From positions 434,001-498,000 of the forward strand of contig NZ_CP140255.1 of NCBI RefSeq assembly GCF_034479615.1: a stretch of 64,000 nucleotides of DNA, in the 5' to 3' direction. Source of the DNA: Vreelandella neptunia. Lineage in GTDB: Bacteria; Pseudomonadota; Gammaproteobacteria; Pseudomonadales; Halomonadaceae. The position numbers and the translations under genes were made by a program. This document shows, in pieces, positions 27,316 to 36,198 of the stretch (within the stretch, counting starts at the first letter, position 1; every line of letters starts with the position of its first letter). Under the pieces are notes generated by a model. That model was not told the DNA's origin, searched no databases, and worked only from the letters and a program-made list of their open reading frames with translations.

Positions 27316-28359
27316 TTATAGGGAAACCTGCAAACACTGTAGCTCGCTGTGCACGTGATCAATAATGTTCAACGATAAGTAGTGCTCAACGCGGTCGCGC
27401 ACGTGGTCGATCACGGCGGGGTCAGTGAGCTCCGCGGACCAGTCTTCCCCGCGCTGCTGGGCATCTACGGCGTTTAAGTGCTGGGCGCGCCACTTGGCAC
27501 ACCAGGTTAACGACCAGAGCCAGGTAGCGCGGCGACAGGCAATGAGGGTGTCGATATCTGGCGTTTCACCCATGGTGGTTTGCCAGCGGCGATAAAAGCT
27601 AATCACGTCACTTAGCGATAGCACCGCCTGACTGCTGACGTCCCAGGTAGTTGAGGTGTAGAGACTGGTGTGGGCGAGATCGATACCCGGTAGGCCGTAA
27701 CGGCATTTCTCTAAATCCACCAACACCGCGCGGCCATCGTCACGGATTAAAAAGTTGCCAGGGTGGGTATCAAAGCTAATTAGTCTCGGCGTGGCCTCGC
27801 TTAAGCGAGGCGGAAGCAAATCCAGCTCCTGCTTAATGCGCTGGGTGACTTTGCTCGAAAGTTGCGCATCGCCCAACCAGTTAGCCTGCTGGCGCACTTC
27901 ATCTTTCATCGCTTGCCACGGGTCTTCAGGGGCAAGCAGCGGCGCCCTCAGTGCTTCGCTGGGCAGCGGTTGGCTGTGTAGGCTCGCCAGGGCATCGGCA
28001 ATGGCGTGCAGATCTTCCGGGAGTTTAGCCAAGCGGCCCCGGATAGCTTCAACCAGTAGCCCGCCCCGGGGCAGTGCCTCGCTCGGCGCCAAGGTGTCGT
28101 AAAGTGTTGGCGTGTGTCCGCCTTGGCTTGCGCGCTGGTAGCAGGCGGTCTGATAGGCAAGGTTCTCTTCAGGCGGCAGGTTCATCTGGCTTTGTTTAGG
28201 CAGCCGCGCCACCCAGTCATCGCCCTCGCCGCGATGAATCCACACATGATCATGGGCCAGCCCGGTATCCGCCATCGGCGTAAGCTCACGGTAGGTAATT
28301 CCGGCCCGCTTTAATTCGGTTGCCAGCGCCTGTAAACGCGCTTCGGTTGGTGTCGGCAT
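27316..28359 (-). CDS. APH/choline-kinase-like phosphotransferase
   Basis: 347 residues. The kinase-like fold is shown by the catalytic segment LISFDTHPGNFLI and LVDLEKCRYGLPGIDLAH. In the usual HxDxxxxN catalytic loop the His is replaced by Ser, but Asp and Asn are kept, and the metal-binding Asp of the second motif is present, so activity is plausible. Possible substrates are amino alcohols, thiamine or sugars. It lies 50 bases upstream of ynjB in the same direction, so it may be the first gene of the operon and phosphorylate the imported ligand; that link is inference. Confidence 0.75.
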   Translation of the reverse strand: MPTPTEARLQALATELKRAGITYRELTPMADTGLAHDHVWIHRGEGDDWVARLPKQSQMNLPPEENLAYQTACYQRASQGGHTPTLYDTLAPSEALPRGGLLVEAIRGRLAKLPEDLHAIADALASLHSQPLPSEALRAPLLAPEDPWQAMKDEVRQQANWLGDAQLSSKVTQRIKQELDLLPPRLSEATPRLISFDTHPGNFLIRDDGRAVLVDLEKCRYGLPGIDLAHTSLYTSTTWDVSSQAVLSLSDVISFYRRWQTTMGETPDIDTLIACRRATWLWSLTWCAKWRAQHLNAVDAQQRGEDWSAELTDPAVIDHVRDRVEHYLSLNIIDHVHSELQCLQVSL

Positions 28360-28461
28360 AGAGCAGTCCGTGTCGTTGCTGAATCAGCGATGCCACTTAG
28401 TGGCGACTCTTGTACCAACCTTACACGTTTTATAAGAAAAAGTGATTTTATAAACTGAAGG

Positions 28462-29169
28462 CTAGCCTAAAAGTTGCTTACTCAGCATGCCAATGATAAA
28501 GCCAAGTACAGCACCCAGTGAGGGTGTCCAATGGCGCCGCATTCGCGCTTGCGGCGCAATATCCTGAAATACCAGATACAGAATACCGCCTGCTGCGAAG
28601 CTCATGATCATAGCCGTAATTTGTGGCGCCTCACTTAGCCACCAATACCCCATTATTGCAGATAGCGGGCCGAAAAATGACACGCCCAAGAGTCCCCATA
28701 ATGCTGTTTTAGTCGTTAATTTCGCGGCTCTTAATTCACGATAGGCGTTAAATCCTTCGGGGAAATTTTGCGCAGCGATAAAAAGAGCCAGTAAGACACC
28801 CATTTGCGGGTTAGCAGCAAACACTGCGCCAAGTGAAACCGCTTCCGGCACAAAGTCTAATAACATCGCCATAAACTGTGCGACATTGCCTTCATTGTTT
28901 TGTAACCAGGCATCCAAAACACAAAACGTAACGCCACCTGCGGCAAACAATCCCGTCAATTGCCAAGTGTTTAACTCATGCATGCCTTCTGGCACCAGCG
29001 CAAAGGCCACTGCAGCCACTAAAATGCCGCCACCAAACGCTGTGATTCCATGCACAAGCTCTTGCTTGGCAATCGTATTTGCGGTTCCCTCAACGTGTGC
29101 TAGAAAACCGCCGAAAAGTGCCATAAGACCGGCGCCCCAGGCGATGAAAAGCATTCCATAAACGCTCAT
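28462..29169 (-). CDS. ZIP family metal transporter
   Basis: 235 residues, mostly hydrophobic, about eight membrane segments. The metal-site motifs of ZIP proteins are visible: LLDFVPEAVSLGA and AAQNFPEGFNAYRELRA, which carry the conserved Glu and Asn/Pro-Glu pairs of the binuclear centre. It should bring a divalent metal such as zinc into the cytoplasm. It is a single gene between the APH-like kinase and valS, not obviously in an operon. Confidence 0.85.
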   Translation of the reverse strand: MSVYGMLFIAWGAGLMALFGGFLAHVEGTANTIAKQELVHGITAFGGGILVAAVAFALVPEGMHELNTWQLTGLFAAGGVTFCVLDAWLQNNEGNVAQFMAMLLDFVPEAVSLGAVFAANPQMGVLLALFIAAQNFPEGFNAYRELRAAKLTTKTALWGLLGVSFFGPLSAIMGYWWLSEAPQITAMIMSFAAGGILYLVFQDIAPQARMRRHWTPSLGAVLGFIIGMLSKQLLG

Positions 29170-29189
29170 TTATCCACCGTTTCTCCCCT

Positions 29190-29203
29190 CTGATACGAAT
29201 CAG
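29190..29203. promoter_or_regulatory. Dyad upstream of the ZIP transporter gene
   Basis: CTGATACGAATCAG has CTGAT/ATCAG arms around 4 bases and lies 21-34 bases before the ZIP start codon. It could be an operator or a small leader hairpin. It does not look like a Zur box. Support is limited to position and symmetry. Confidence 0.3.
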
Positions 29204-29293
29204 GTTCGCACTTTGTTGAATCTTGAGCCAGGGCCTTGTCAGGCTGATGAGGTGTAAACCTTAACGCCAGAGTAAGCTCACGTGCCGGTTGCC

Positions 29294-29326
29294 GAAAACA
29301 AAAACGACACCAAATGGGTGTCGTTT
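29294..29326 (-). terminator. Intrinsic terminator of valS
   Basis: On the minus strand, AAACGACACC pairs with GGTGTCGTTT around a 5-base loop (29302-29326), followed by a T-rich tract (29294-29304). It lies 29 bases after the valS stop. A clear Rho-independent terminator. Confidence 0.9.
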
Positions 29327-29354
29327 CGTTTGAGCTATTGCTTACTAACCAGTC

Positions 29355-32201
29355 TTACAAGGCTTCAATCTTCGCCTTTTGCTCTTCCAGTAACTGCTTG
29401 GTGGCTTGGAATTCAGCCAGCTTGCCGCGCTCTTTATCCACCACGGCGACCGGGGCTTTGGCGATAAAGCCGTCGTTGCCGAGTTTTTTCTCGATGCCGC
29501 CGATGAGTTTGTCCTGCTTCTCGATCTCTTTGCTGAGGCGGGCGATTTCGGCGTCTTTATCGATCAGATCCGCCATGGGCACCAGCACTTCCATATCACC
29601 CACCAACTGCGTGGCTGAGAGCGGGGCGTCGTCTGGATTTTCAAGCCAGGTAACGCTTTCCAGCTTGGCGAGTTTGGAAAGGAAGCGACGGTTGCTCTCC
29701 AGGCGCTCGGCGTCTTCGGGCTTGCCTTTGGTGAGCAGCACGTCAAGCGGCTTGCCGGGGGCGATGTTCATCTCGGCGCGGATGTTACGCACGGCGATGA
29801 TGACGCCTTTCAGCCACTCGATATCCAGGCTGGCCTGGTCGTCGATTTTGCTCTCGTCGGCTTCTGGCCACGCCTGCAGCATGATCGACGCATTTTCACC
29901 CATATATACGCCCGCCAGCGGCGAGACGCGCTGCCAGATCTCTTCGGTGATATAGGGCATCATTGGGTGGGCAAGGCGCAGAATGGCTTCGAGTACGCGT
30001 ACCAGCGTGCGGCGCGTTCCTCTTTTTGCTTCTGCCGTGGCGTTTTCGTCCCACAGTACCGGCTTGGAAAGCTCCAGGTACCAGTCGCAGTACTCGTTCC
30101 AGACGAATTCATACAGCGCCTGAGAGGCGTGGTCAAAGCGGTACTCGTCCATCGCCTTGGTGACCTGGGCTTCGGTTTTCTGTAGCTGCGAGATAATCCA
30201 ACGGTCGGCCAATGAAAGCTCAACTTCTTCACCGCGGGTGCCGCAATCTTCGCCTTCGGCGTTCATGAGCACGTAGCGCGAAGCGTTCCACAGCTTGTTG
30301 CAGAAGTTGCGGTAGCCATCCAGGCGGCTCATATCAAACTTGATATCACGACCGGTGGTGGCTTGGGAGAGGAACGTAAAGCGCAGCGCATCGGTGCCGT
30401 GGGCTTCAATGCCGTCTTTAAACTCGTCCTTGGTTGCTTTGGCAATCGCCTTGGCCTGTTTCGGCTGCATCATATTGCCGGTGCGCTTTTCGAGCAGCTC
30501 ATCCAGCGTAATGCCGTCGATCAGGTCGATGGGGTCGAGTACGTTGCCTTTGGACTTGGACATCTTCTGCCCTTGCCCATCGCGCACCAAGCCGTGCACG
30601 TAAACCGTCTTGAACGGCACTTGCTTGGTGAACTTCAGCGTCATCATGATCATCCGGGCAACCCAGAAGAAGATGATATCAAAACCGGTCACCAGAACGC
30701 TGGATGGGTGGAAGGTCGCAAGCTCTGGCGTCTCTTCCGGCCAGCCGAGGGTGCCGAACGTCCACAGGCCCGAGCTGAACCAGGTATCGAGTACGTCTTC
30801 ATCTTGTGTCAAGGTTACGTCGGGGCCGAGCTCATGCTTCTCGCGAGCTTCAATCTCCGTACGGGCAACGTAGACATTGCCTTCCTCGTCGTACCAGGCC
30901 GGGATGCGGTGGCCCCACCACAGTTGCCGGGAGATACACCAATCCTGCAGGTCGCGCATCCAGGCGAAGTACATGTTCTCGTAGTTCTTGGGCACGAACT
31001 GGATATCACCATTTTCCACCGCTTCGATAGCGGGCTTGGCGAGGGACTCCACGGCCACAAACCACTGGTCGGTGAGCAGCGGTTCAATGACATCACCGGA
31101 ACGGTCACCGTAGGGCAGGGTGTTGTTAACGGCTTCGACCTGCTCCAGCAGGCCCAGGGCATCCATATCGGCAACGATCTGCTTGCGCGCTTCAAAGCGA
31201 TCAAGCCCCGCGTACTTGGCGGGCAGGCTGGCATCTTCGTCCGGCTGGGGCTGGCCTTTAAGATCGAAGATCTCGGCTTGCTCAAGAATCGTCGCGTTTT
31301 TGGAGAAAACGTTGATCAGCAGGTGGTTCTGGCGCTTGCCGACCTCGTAGTCGTTAAAGTCATGGGCGGGGGTGATCTTGACGCAGCCCGAGCCTTTCTC
31401 CATATCGGCGTGCTCGTCAGCAACTACCGGAATACGGCGGCCTACCAACGGCAGTTCGATAAATTTGCCAACCAATGAGGCGTAGCGCTCATCTTCCGGG
31501 TTAACTGCCACTCCGGTATCGCCCAGCAGGGTCTCTGGGCGGGTGGTGGCAACCACCAAATAATCCTTGCCGTCATCGGTTTTAACGCCGTCCGCTAACG
31601 GGTAGCGGAAGTGCCAGAAGCTGCCTTGCTGCTCTTTGTTTTCCACTTCCAGATCGGAAATGGCGGTGTGCAGCGTGGGATCCCAGTTGACCAAACGCTT
31701 GCCACGATAAATCAGCTTCTCTTCGTGCAGGCGAACAAACACTTCTTGCACTGCTTTGTAGAAGCCGTCGTCCATGGTGAAGCGTTCGCGAGACCAGTCG
31801 ACGCTGGCGCCCATGCGGCGCAGCTGACGGGTAATATGGCCGCCGGATTCGTGTTTCCACTCCCACACCTTGTCGATAAACGCATCGCGGCCCAGGTCGT
31901 GGCGGGTCTTGCCCTCTTCAGCCGCAATCTTGCGCTCCACCAGCATCTGCGTGGCGATACCGGCGTGGTCGGTGCCTACCTGCCACAGGGTGTTATTGCC
32001 CTGCATCCGTTTCCAGCGCGTCAGGGTATCCATAATGGTGTCCTGGAACGCGTGGCCCATGTGCAGGCTGCCGGTCACATTGGGCGGTGGAATCATGATC
32101 GAAAAAGGCGTGCCCTGGCCGGAGGGGGCAAAACGGTTGTCAGCTTCCCAGCGCTCGTACCAGCGGGTTTCGATCTGTTCAGGTTGGTAGGTCTTTTCCA
32201 T
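29355..32201 (-). CDS. valS: Valyl-tRNA synthetase
   Basis: Charges tRNA-Val in the cytoplasm. From [20 protein letters not shown] the protein is 948 residues, close to 951 of E. coli ValS. Class I motifs: [15 protein letters not shown] (HIGH equivalent) and KMSKSKGN; the editing domain and the C-terminal coiled coil ([20 protein letters not shown]) are complete. A longer frame upstream adds 19 atypical residues, so I used the internal start. In most relatives valS lies next to holC; here about 4 kb separates them. A terminator follows. Confidence 0.97.
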   Translation of the reverse strand: MEKTYQPEQIETRWYERWEADNRFAPSGQGTPFSIMIPPPNVTGSLHMGHAFQDTIMDTLTRWKRMQGNNTLWQVGTDHAGIATQMLVERKIAAEEGKTRHDLGRDAFIDKVWEWKHESGGHITRQLRRMGASVDWSRERFTMDDGFYKAVQEVFVRLHEEKLIYRGKRLVNWDPTLHTAISDLEVENKEQQGSFWHFRYPLADGVKTDDGKDYLVVATTRPETLLGDTGVAVNPEDERYASLVGKFIELPLVGRRIPVVADEHADMEKGSGCVKITPAHDFNDYEVGKRQNHLLINVFSKNATILEQAEIFDLKGQPQPDEDASLPAKYAGLDRFEARKQIVADMDALGLLEQVEAVNNTLPYGDRSGDVIEPLLTDQWFVAVESLAKPAIEAVENGDIQFVPKNYENMYFAWMRDLQDWCISRQLWWGHRIPAWYDEEGNVYVARTEIEAREKHELGPDVTLTQDEDVLDTWFSSGLWTFGTLGWPEETPELATFHPSSVLVTGFDIIFFWVARMIMMTLKFTKQVPFKTVYVHGLVRDGQGQKMSKSKGNVLDPIDLIDGITLDELLEKRTGNMMQPKQAKAIAKATKDEFKDGIEAHGTDALRFTFLSQATTGRDIKFDMSRLDGYRNFCNKLWNASRYVLMNAEGEDCGTRGEEVELSLADRWIISQLQKTEAQVTKAMDEYRFDHASQALYEFVWNEYCDWYLELSKPVLWDENATAEAKRGTRRTLVRVLEAILRLAHPMMPYITEEIWQRVSPLAGVYMGENASIMLQAWPEADESKIDDQASLDIEWLKGVIIAVRNIRAEMNIAPGKPLDVLLTKGKPEDAERLESNRRFLSKLAKLESVTWLENPDDAPLSATQLVGDMEVLVPMADLIDKDAEIARLSKEIEKQDKLIGGIEKKLGNDGFIAKAPVAVVDKERGKLAEFQATKQLLEEQKAKIEAL

Positions 32202-32296
32202 GGAGAGTTGGCTCACGGCTGGCGAGAAATGTGCAAAGTTTGAAAATATATAGTGCAAGAGTATACCGCGATAGCGCCTTGATCGTCAGGGGCTAC

Positions 32297-33484
32297 TCAT
32301 GCTCGATTATCGACACTGACCGTATGGGCAGAAAACCCGCGCATGGCGATTAGCCCGAGGATGGGGCCCGGCAATAGCCACCAGATCACTGCCAGCGACT
32401 GGCTCGACCACAGCGCGGTGACCAGCGCGATGGAAGGAATGGTCAGCCCAAAGCCAATAGCGTTCATCATCGCTAGCGCCGCTCCTAGCCGCTCGGGTGG
32501 CGCCGTGGCGCTGGCCAGTGCAGAGAACTGCGCGGAGTCGGCAATCACGCTAACGCCCCATAAGCCGAGAAGCGCTAACAGCAGCCAGGGCGAGGTGCTG
32601 CCGAGTAGCGGATAAATCAAGCACAGCGCACCAGAGGTTGTCAGTGCCACGCAGGCCACTCGGGCACTGCCGATGTGACGGCTCCATTTCCCTGCAAGCA
32701 CGCAGCCCGGTAGGCCCAACGCAATCACCGCAAAGCTTAGCCACGGCTGGGCGCTGTTTGAAGCGCCCAAGCGCTCCAGTTCCCGGGCGACCAGAAACGG
32801 CACCAGCGCCCACAGCGCATACAGTTCCCAGCAGTGGCCGAAATAACCCAGCGCAGCGGCACGAAAGCGGGGCTGCCTGAACGCTGCTAACCCCGCCCAA
32901 GGCCGTCCGCTTTTGGCGGTGGCAGGCAAGTGCGGCCCAACGCCCAAACGAAAAATCATTAGCGCGGCGACCAATGCCAGCAGTGAAGCCAGCAGCAGCG
33001 GCCACTGCCAGGGTAAATGCAGCGTTAAGCCGCGCAGCAGATGCGGGGAGGCAATGCCCAGGGTGAGCATGCCCACCAGCCAACCCAGCGCGGCGCCGGC
33101 GTGGCTGGGTGTCCAACTCACTACCAGTTTCATACCCAGTGGGTAGATACCCGCCAGGCAGAGCCCGGTTGCAAAGCGTGCAACAGCGGCGAGCGACACG
33201 CTCTCAGCGACGCCGATAAAGGCGGCGTTGATCAGTGCGCCGAGAACGGCAGAAATCGCAAACAGGTGGCTGGCGCGAATGCGGTCAGCCAGGCCGGTGG
33301 TGGCGATCATCAGCGTGCCGCTAATAAACCCAGCCTGAACGGCGATGGTGAGCAGGCCCAAATCGCTTTCGCTGAGGCCGACGGCCTCCTGAAGCGCCAA
33401 GCCAACGCCATTAACGCTAAACCACAGCGAGGTGCCGAACAGCTGGGCGATGACAATCGTAACAAGCGGGTAGCGCGTGAACAC
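32297..33484 (-). CDS. MFS transporter
   Basis: 395 residues with about twelve hydrophobic segments and the MFS loop GLADRIRASHLFAISAV (GxxADRxGRR-like) between segments 2 and 3. It starts MFTRYPLVTIVIAQLFGTSL. The family includes drug and metabolite exporters; the substrate cannot be predicted. It stands alone between valS and a divergent periplasmic-protein gene. Confidence 0.82.
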   Translation of the reverse strand: MFTRYPLVTIVIAQLFGTSLWFSVNGVGLALQEAVGLSESDLGLLTIAVQAGFISGTLMIATTGLADRIRASHLFAISAVLGALINAAFIGVAESVSLAAVARFATGLCLAGIYPLGMKLVVSWTPSHAGAALGWLVGMLTLGIASPHLLRGLTLHLPWQWPLLLASLLALVAALMIFRLGVGPHLPATAKSGRPWAGLAAFRQPRFRAAALGYFGHCWELYALWALVPFLVARELERLGASNSAQPWLSFAVIALGLPGCVLAGKWSRHIGSARVACVALTTSGALCLIYPLLGSTSPWLLLALLGLWGVSVIADSAQFSALASATAPPERLGAALAMMNAIGFGLTIPSIALVTALWSSQSLAVIWWLLPGPILGLIAMRGFSAHTVSVDNRA

Positions 33485-33645
33485 GTTTACGTCTCCATGA
33501 GGGCAAAGGGCGCGGCCAGAGCCCGCTAATGGTAATCAACAATTTACCGTTACGACGAATTTTTTAAAAACAGCAGTGTCGGATCACAATACCCGTCAGG
33601 ATTCGTCGGGCAGGAAGTACAAATTTGTTCGCAATTGGAGTTTTT

Positions 33646-34104
33646 ATGCACGTAGCCAAGCTTTTCCTTCCAGCCGTTGCAGCACTGGCATTCAGTGTTC
33701 CCGCCATGGCCCAGCAAATGGGTGGCGGCACCCCCAGCGTCGATGACCAAGTTAATCAACTCGACGAAATGGTGGATCTGAATGATGGGCAGAAGGAAGA
33801 ACTCAGCAACCTTTTGACCCAGATGCAAGACGACGTTGGTGACAATGAGCAGGAAGCCCAGCAGTTGCAACAGCAGCTCAGCGAGCACGTTCAGCCTGAT
33901 TACGACGAAGCCGCCATTCGGGCGGATGCAGAGCGTCTTGGTGACCTAACGGCCGAGATGACCGCGGATAGCATTATCATACAGTCTCAGATCGAAGGCG
34001 TTTTCACTCAGGAGCAGCGCGATCAACTGGATGAGGCCGTGGCTCAACAGCAGCAGCAAATGCAACAACAGATGCAGGAGCAGATGCAGCAACAGGGTGG
34101 CTAA
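33646..34104 (+). CDS. Spy/CpxP-like periplasmic protein, Gln-rich
   Basis: 152 residues with a signal peptide (MHVAKLFLPAVAALAFSVPA, cut after AMA). The mature part is acidic and helical: VDLNDGQKEELSNLLTQMQD and IEGVFTQEQRDQLDEAV recall the LTxxQ repeats of Spy and CpxP chaperones. The last 20 residues are almost only Gln and Met. A role as periplasmic chaperone or metal-stress protein is inferred from the family. I start at 33646 because the hydrophobic leader begins there; TTGGAG lies 6 bases upstream. Confidence 0.68.
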   Translation: MHVAKLFLPAVAALAFSVPAMAQQMGGGTPSVDDQVNQLDEMVDLNDGQKEELSNLLTQMQDDVGDNEQEAQQLQQQLSEHVQPDYDEAAIRADAERLGDLTAEMTADSIIIQSQIEGVFTQEQRDQLDEAVAQQQQQMQQQMQEQMQQQGG

Positions 34105-34155
34105 GGCGAAGACGCCTTGGTCGTACTGACAACGATTGTCTAACTCTGTTGAAGG

Positions 34156-34172
34156 CCCCGCCAAGTGCGGGG
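34156..34172 (-). terminator. Weak terminator-like hairpin
   Basis: CCCCGC/GCGGGG arms around 5 bases lie between the Spy-like gene and the island remnant. On the minus strand it is followed by CCTTCAAC rather than a T-run, and on the plus strand by TCGCGTGTTT. It may stop transcripts from either side, with low confidence. Confidence 0.35.
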
Positions 34173-34207
34173 TCGCGTGTTTAGGGTGTAGGGTCTCCCC
34201 GGCCGTT

Positions 34208-34242
34208 TACCCCAATTTATGCGGCACGACCTCATGGCCCAT
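34208..34242. repeat. Extra copy of the holC 3' end (left repeat)
   Basis: 35 bases, identical at 32 positions to 36200-36234. Read on the minus strand it encodes MGHEVVPHKLG followed by a stop, exactly the C-terminus of HolC; all three differences are synonymous (CAC/CAT, GTT/GTC, AAG/AAA). It is not in frame with the fragment before it. It marks the left edge of the accessory segment ending at holC. Confidence 0.9.
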
Positions 34243-34247
34243 CCCTC

Positions 34248-34385
34248 CCATTTGGTTTTCATAAGCTTGAGGTAGTAACGGTTGATTGTGACTTCCAACT
34301 TCGATTCCCATTGCTGGATCAGTGGCGGCACAGCCTTGTGGAGCAGTCGTTTGTGCCACTCATGTATGACTTGAACGCTTTTGTC
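34248..34385 (-). pseudogene. Fragment of a YgjP-like metallopeptidase (DUF45)
   Basis: About 45 codons encode VIHEWHKRLLHKAVPPLIQQ and then WESKLEVTINRYYLKLMKTK, which match the middle of YgjP-type (M48-related) metal-dependent hydrolases just before the conserved WGSC segment. The match stops at KW and runs into the extra holC 3' end, so the HExxH active-site half is missing. The N-terminal half is missing too; the preceding sequence belongs to a DUF1016 remnant. Non-functional in this form. Confidence 0.7.
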
Positions 34386-34392
34386 GGGGCTG

Positions 34393-34665
34393 CTATTGGG
34401 CAAATAGGTACATATTGGCCAGGTTGCATTTCGACCAGCCTCGCCCACAGGTCAGCGAAAGTTCTTTGGCCAACCGGGTCATGGCTTGTTCACCGTCGTT
34501 GGCACGCTGTTCTTAGAGGATTTCTGCATGGCTACGTTTGCCGATTTGCCAATACATCAAGGCCAGCTCTGAATTAACCGCGGCCATCGCCCTTTGCCTT
34601 GCCGAATCGATTAGTTGGCGAAGCTGAGACAGAAGTGTCGGATTGGAGGCAGCTGGCTTGTTCAT
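34393..34665 (-). pseudogene. Truncated DUF1016 (YhcG-type) nuclease gene
   Basis: The frame begins MNKPAASNPTLLSQLRQLID, continues with AVNSELALMYWQIGKRSHAE, meets an internal TAA at 34513-34515, and then resumes in the same frame with MTRLAKELSL, GRGWSKCNLANMYLFAQ before the final stop. This is the N-terminal DUF1016 domain; intact proteins are several hundred residues and carry a C-terminal PD-(D/E)XK nuclease domain, which is absent. The ATG lies 1 base after the stop of the AlbA_2 gene, so they were once an operon. Confidence 0.75.
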
Positions 34666-34666
34666 C

Positions 34667-36118
34667 TCAAGTCTGCTTTCCTTGATTTTCTACCCACTGC
34701 TTACCGACAACCGTTAAGCGGTATTTCTGCAAGCGGCTATTGGGCTTATCCGGAATCGTCTGCTCAATCAAGCCTGCGTTCAGGGCCGGTCGCAAGTACG
34801 CGTTTCGGAAGTGAGGCAGATGTTTGAGACCCAAAATATCCTGTAGCTCTGCCCTTGTCATTTCGCCCTCCAAGGATTCAAGCAGGCGAGCTACTTCCGG
34901 GCTGACTTGGTCGGTGACTTGGTCGGTGACTTGGTCGGTGACTGGTGGGGCAGCGCCCAGCCATTCTGCCTCCGGCCTCCAGACGATGACGCTGAATTGA
35001 TTGCCCGAAGGATCATCCACCAGGTCGATTCGGGGCCATGCCTCAAGCGCTCGTGGAATACCACTGCCCATGCCGCGATAAGGTAAAATATGGGAAGCAT
35101 GTTCAGTGAGTGTGGGGTTGCGGCGGATGGTCTTTCCCCGGCTAATATCCTCAGGGCTCAGGCTGTCCGGTAGGTGCCCAGGACTGACGATCTCCACGCG
35201 GTCGGCAAAAACCATCAAGCGGACGGAGGCGCTGGTGAAATAGTCCCGGTGGATCAGGGCACTGACCAGCAACTCTTCCAGCGCTGTTTCGGGAATTTCC
35301 AGCTCGCCCAGGGTGTTGAAGCTCCGACCATGCTGTACATGGTGCAGGTTGCGTTTGATAAACGCGAAAGCGCCCCGAAACTGCTCCAGTAGTGAGCCCT
35401 TGATGTCCTCGCTGTCCAGGTAGCGGGTATCGTGCAATACGGTGCCGGGGAAGGCCACCGCCTTCACCTCAAAGGCGGGGCGCCAGCGCTGGGGATTACG
35501 GCCAAACAGCACCAGCCCCGCCAGGTTCAGCTCCTGTCCATCGCCCAAGCCCAGGTTCTGCAGCAACTGCTCCCGTGTTAGACCTGAGAACTCGCTGCTC
35601 TCGCCATAGCGACGATTGAAGTAGGTAGTAAACGCCTTGTCATCAACATTTTCTAACGAAGTGCCTGCCACCGGCACCACATCGGCGTAGACCAGCCCGG
35701 AGCGCTGGAACATGCGCTGCAGTTCTTCGCGGGAGGTCACATGCCGCTTGTCCGATCCCTGCTTGACCCAGATGCGACCTTGATTATCGAGATACGGTTT
35801 GGCCAACCCATCGGGCACTTCTATCACGACCACAATGCCCTGATCTGTCGGCACATTCTCGGTCAGCGGATGCACAGGTGGGCGCACATGCTGGGAAGCG
35901 GCGTTGCCAAGCAACTGGTTTAATCGCTGAACCGCCGCGCCATCCAGCCCCGCAATCGAGCTGTCATCATTAACGCCCAGAAACAGCCAGCCACCGCCAC
36001 TGTTGGCAAAGGCGGCCAGTTCAGCGGCAAGGCCATCCGCGTTGGTGGCATCGCGCTTGAACTGATGGCGGCTGTCTTCGCCGCGGGCGACCGTCTCAAG
36101 AAGTTCAGTCACAGTCAT
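34667..36118 (-). CDS. AlbA_2 (Schlafen-like) domain ATP-binding protein
   Basis: 483 residues, COG2865 type. The N-terminal AlbA_2 domain shows the ESRHQFKRDA-like start, LAAFANSGGGWLFLGVNDD and VIEVPDGLAKPYL. A GHKL-like middle follows with LEELLVSALIHRDYFTSASV and RNPTLTEHASHILPYRGMGS. A linker with three VTDQ repeats leads to a C-terminal winged helix. These proteins are described as putative transcriptional regulators and often travel with restriction or defence genes. The gene is intact while its downstream partners are broken. It sits between the two copies of the holC 3' end. Confidence 0.82.
   Translation of the reverse strand: MTVTELLETVARGEDSRHQFKRDATNADGLAAELAAFANSGGGWLFLGVNDDSSIAGLDGAAVQRLNQLLGNAASQHVRPPVHPLTENVPTDQGIVVVIEVPDGLAKPYLDNQGRIWVKQGSDKRHVTSREELQRMFQRSGLVYADVVPVAGTSLENVDDKAFTTYFNRRYGESSEFSGLTREQLLQNLGLGDGQELNLAGLVLFGRNPQRWRPAFEVKAVAFPGTVLHDTRYLDSEDIKGSLLEQFRGAFAFIKRNLHHVQHGRSFNTLGELEIPETALEELLVSALIHRDYFTSASVRLMVFADRVEIVSPGHLPDSLSPEDISRGKTIRRNPTLTEHASHILPYRGMGSGIPRALEAWPRIDLVDDPSGNQFSVIVWRPEAEWLGAAPPVTDQVTDQVTDQVSPEVARLLESLEGEMTRAELQDILGLKHLPHFRNAYLRPALNAGLIEQTIPDKPNSRLQKYRLTVVGKQWVENQGKQT
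34904..34939. repeat. Three 12-base repeats inside the AlbA_2 gene
   Basis: GACTTGGTCGGT is repeated three times without change, with a partial fourth copy. On the coding strand it yields the VTDQ units of the linker before the winged helix. Being a multiple of three, copy-number change would alter linker length without a frameshift. Confidence 0.9.
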
Positions 36119-36198
36119 GGCTTATTTCGCTTCAGCTCGCGAGGAAGGCGTACCTTTAAAGCGTCCGCCCAAGCCTCTTTGCATTGGATGCATTGCAC

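Noticed and set aside
30363..31478. 371-codon open frame opposite valS
   Set aside because: The sense strand is clearly valS with HMGH and KMSKS motifs; the antisense product has no recognisable features.
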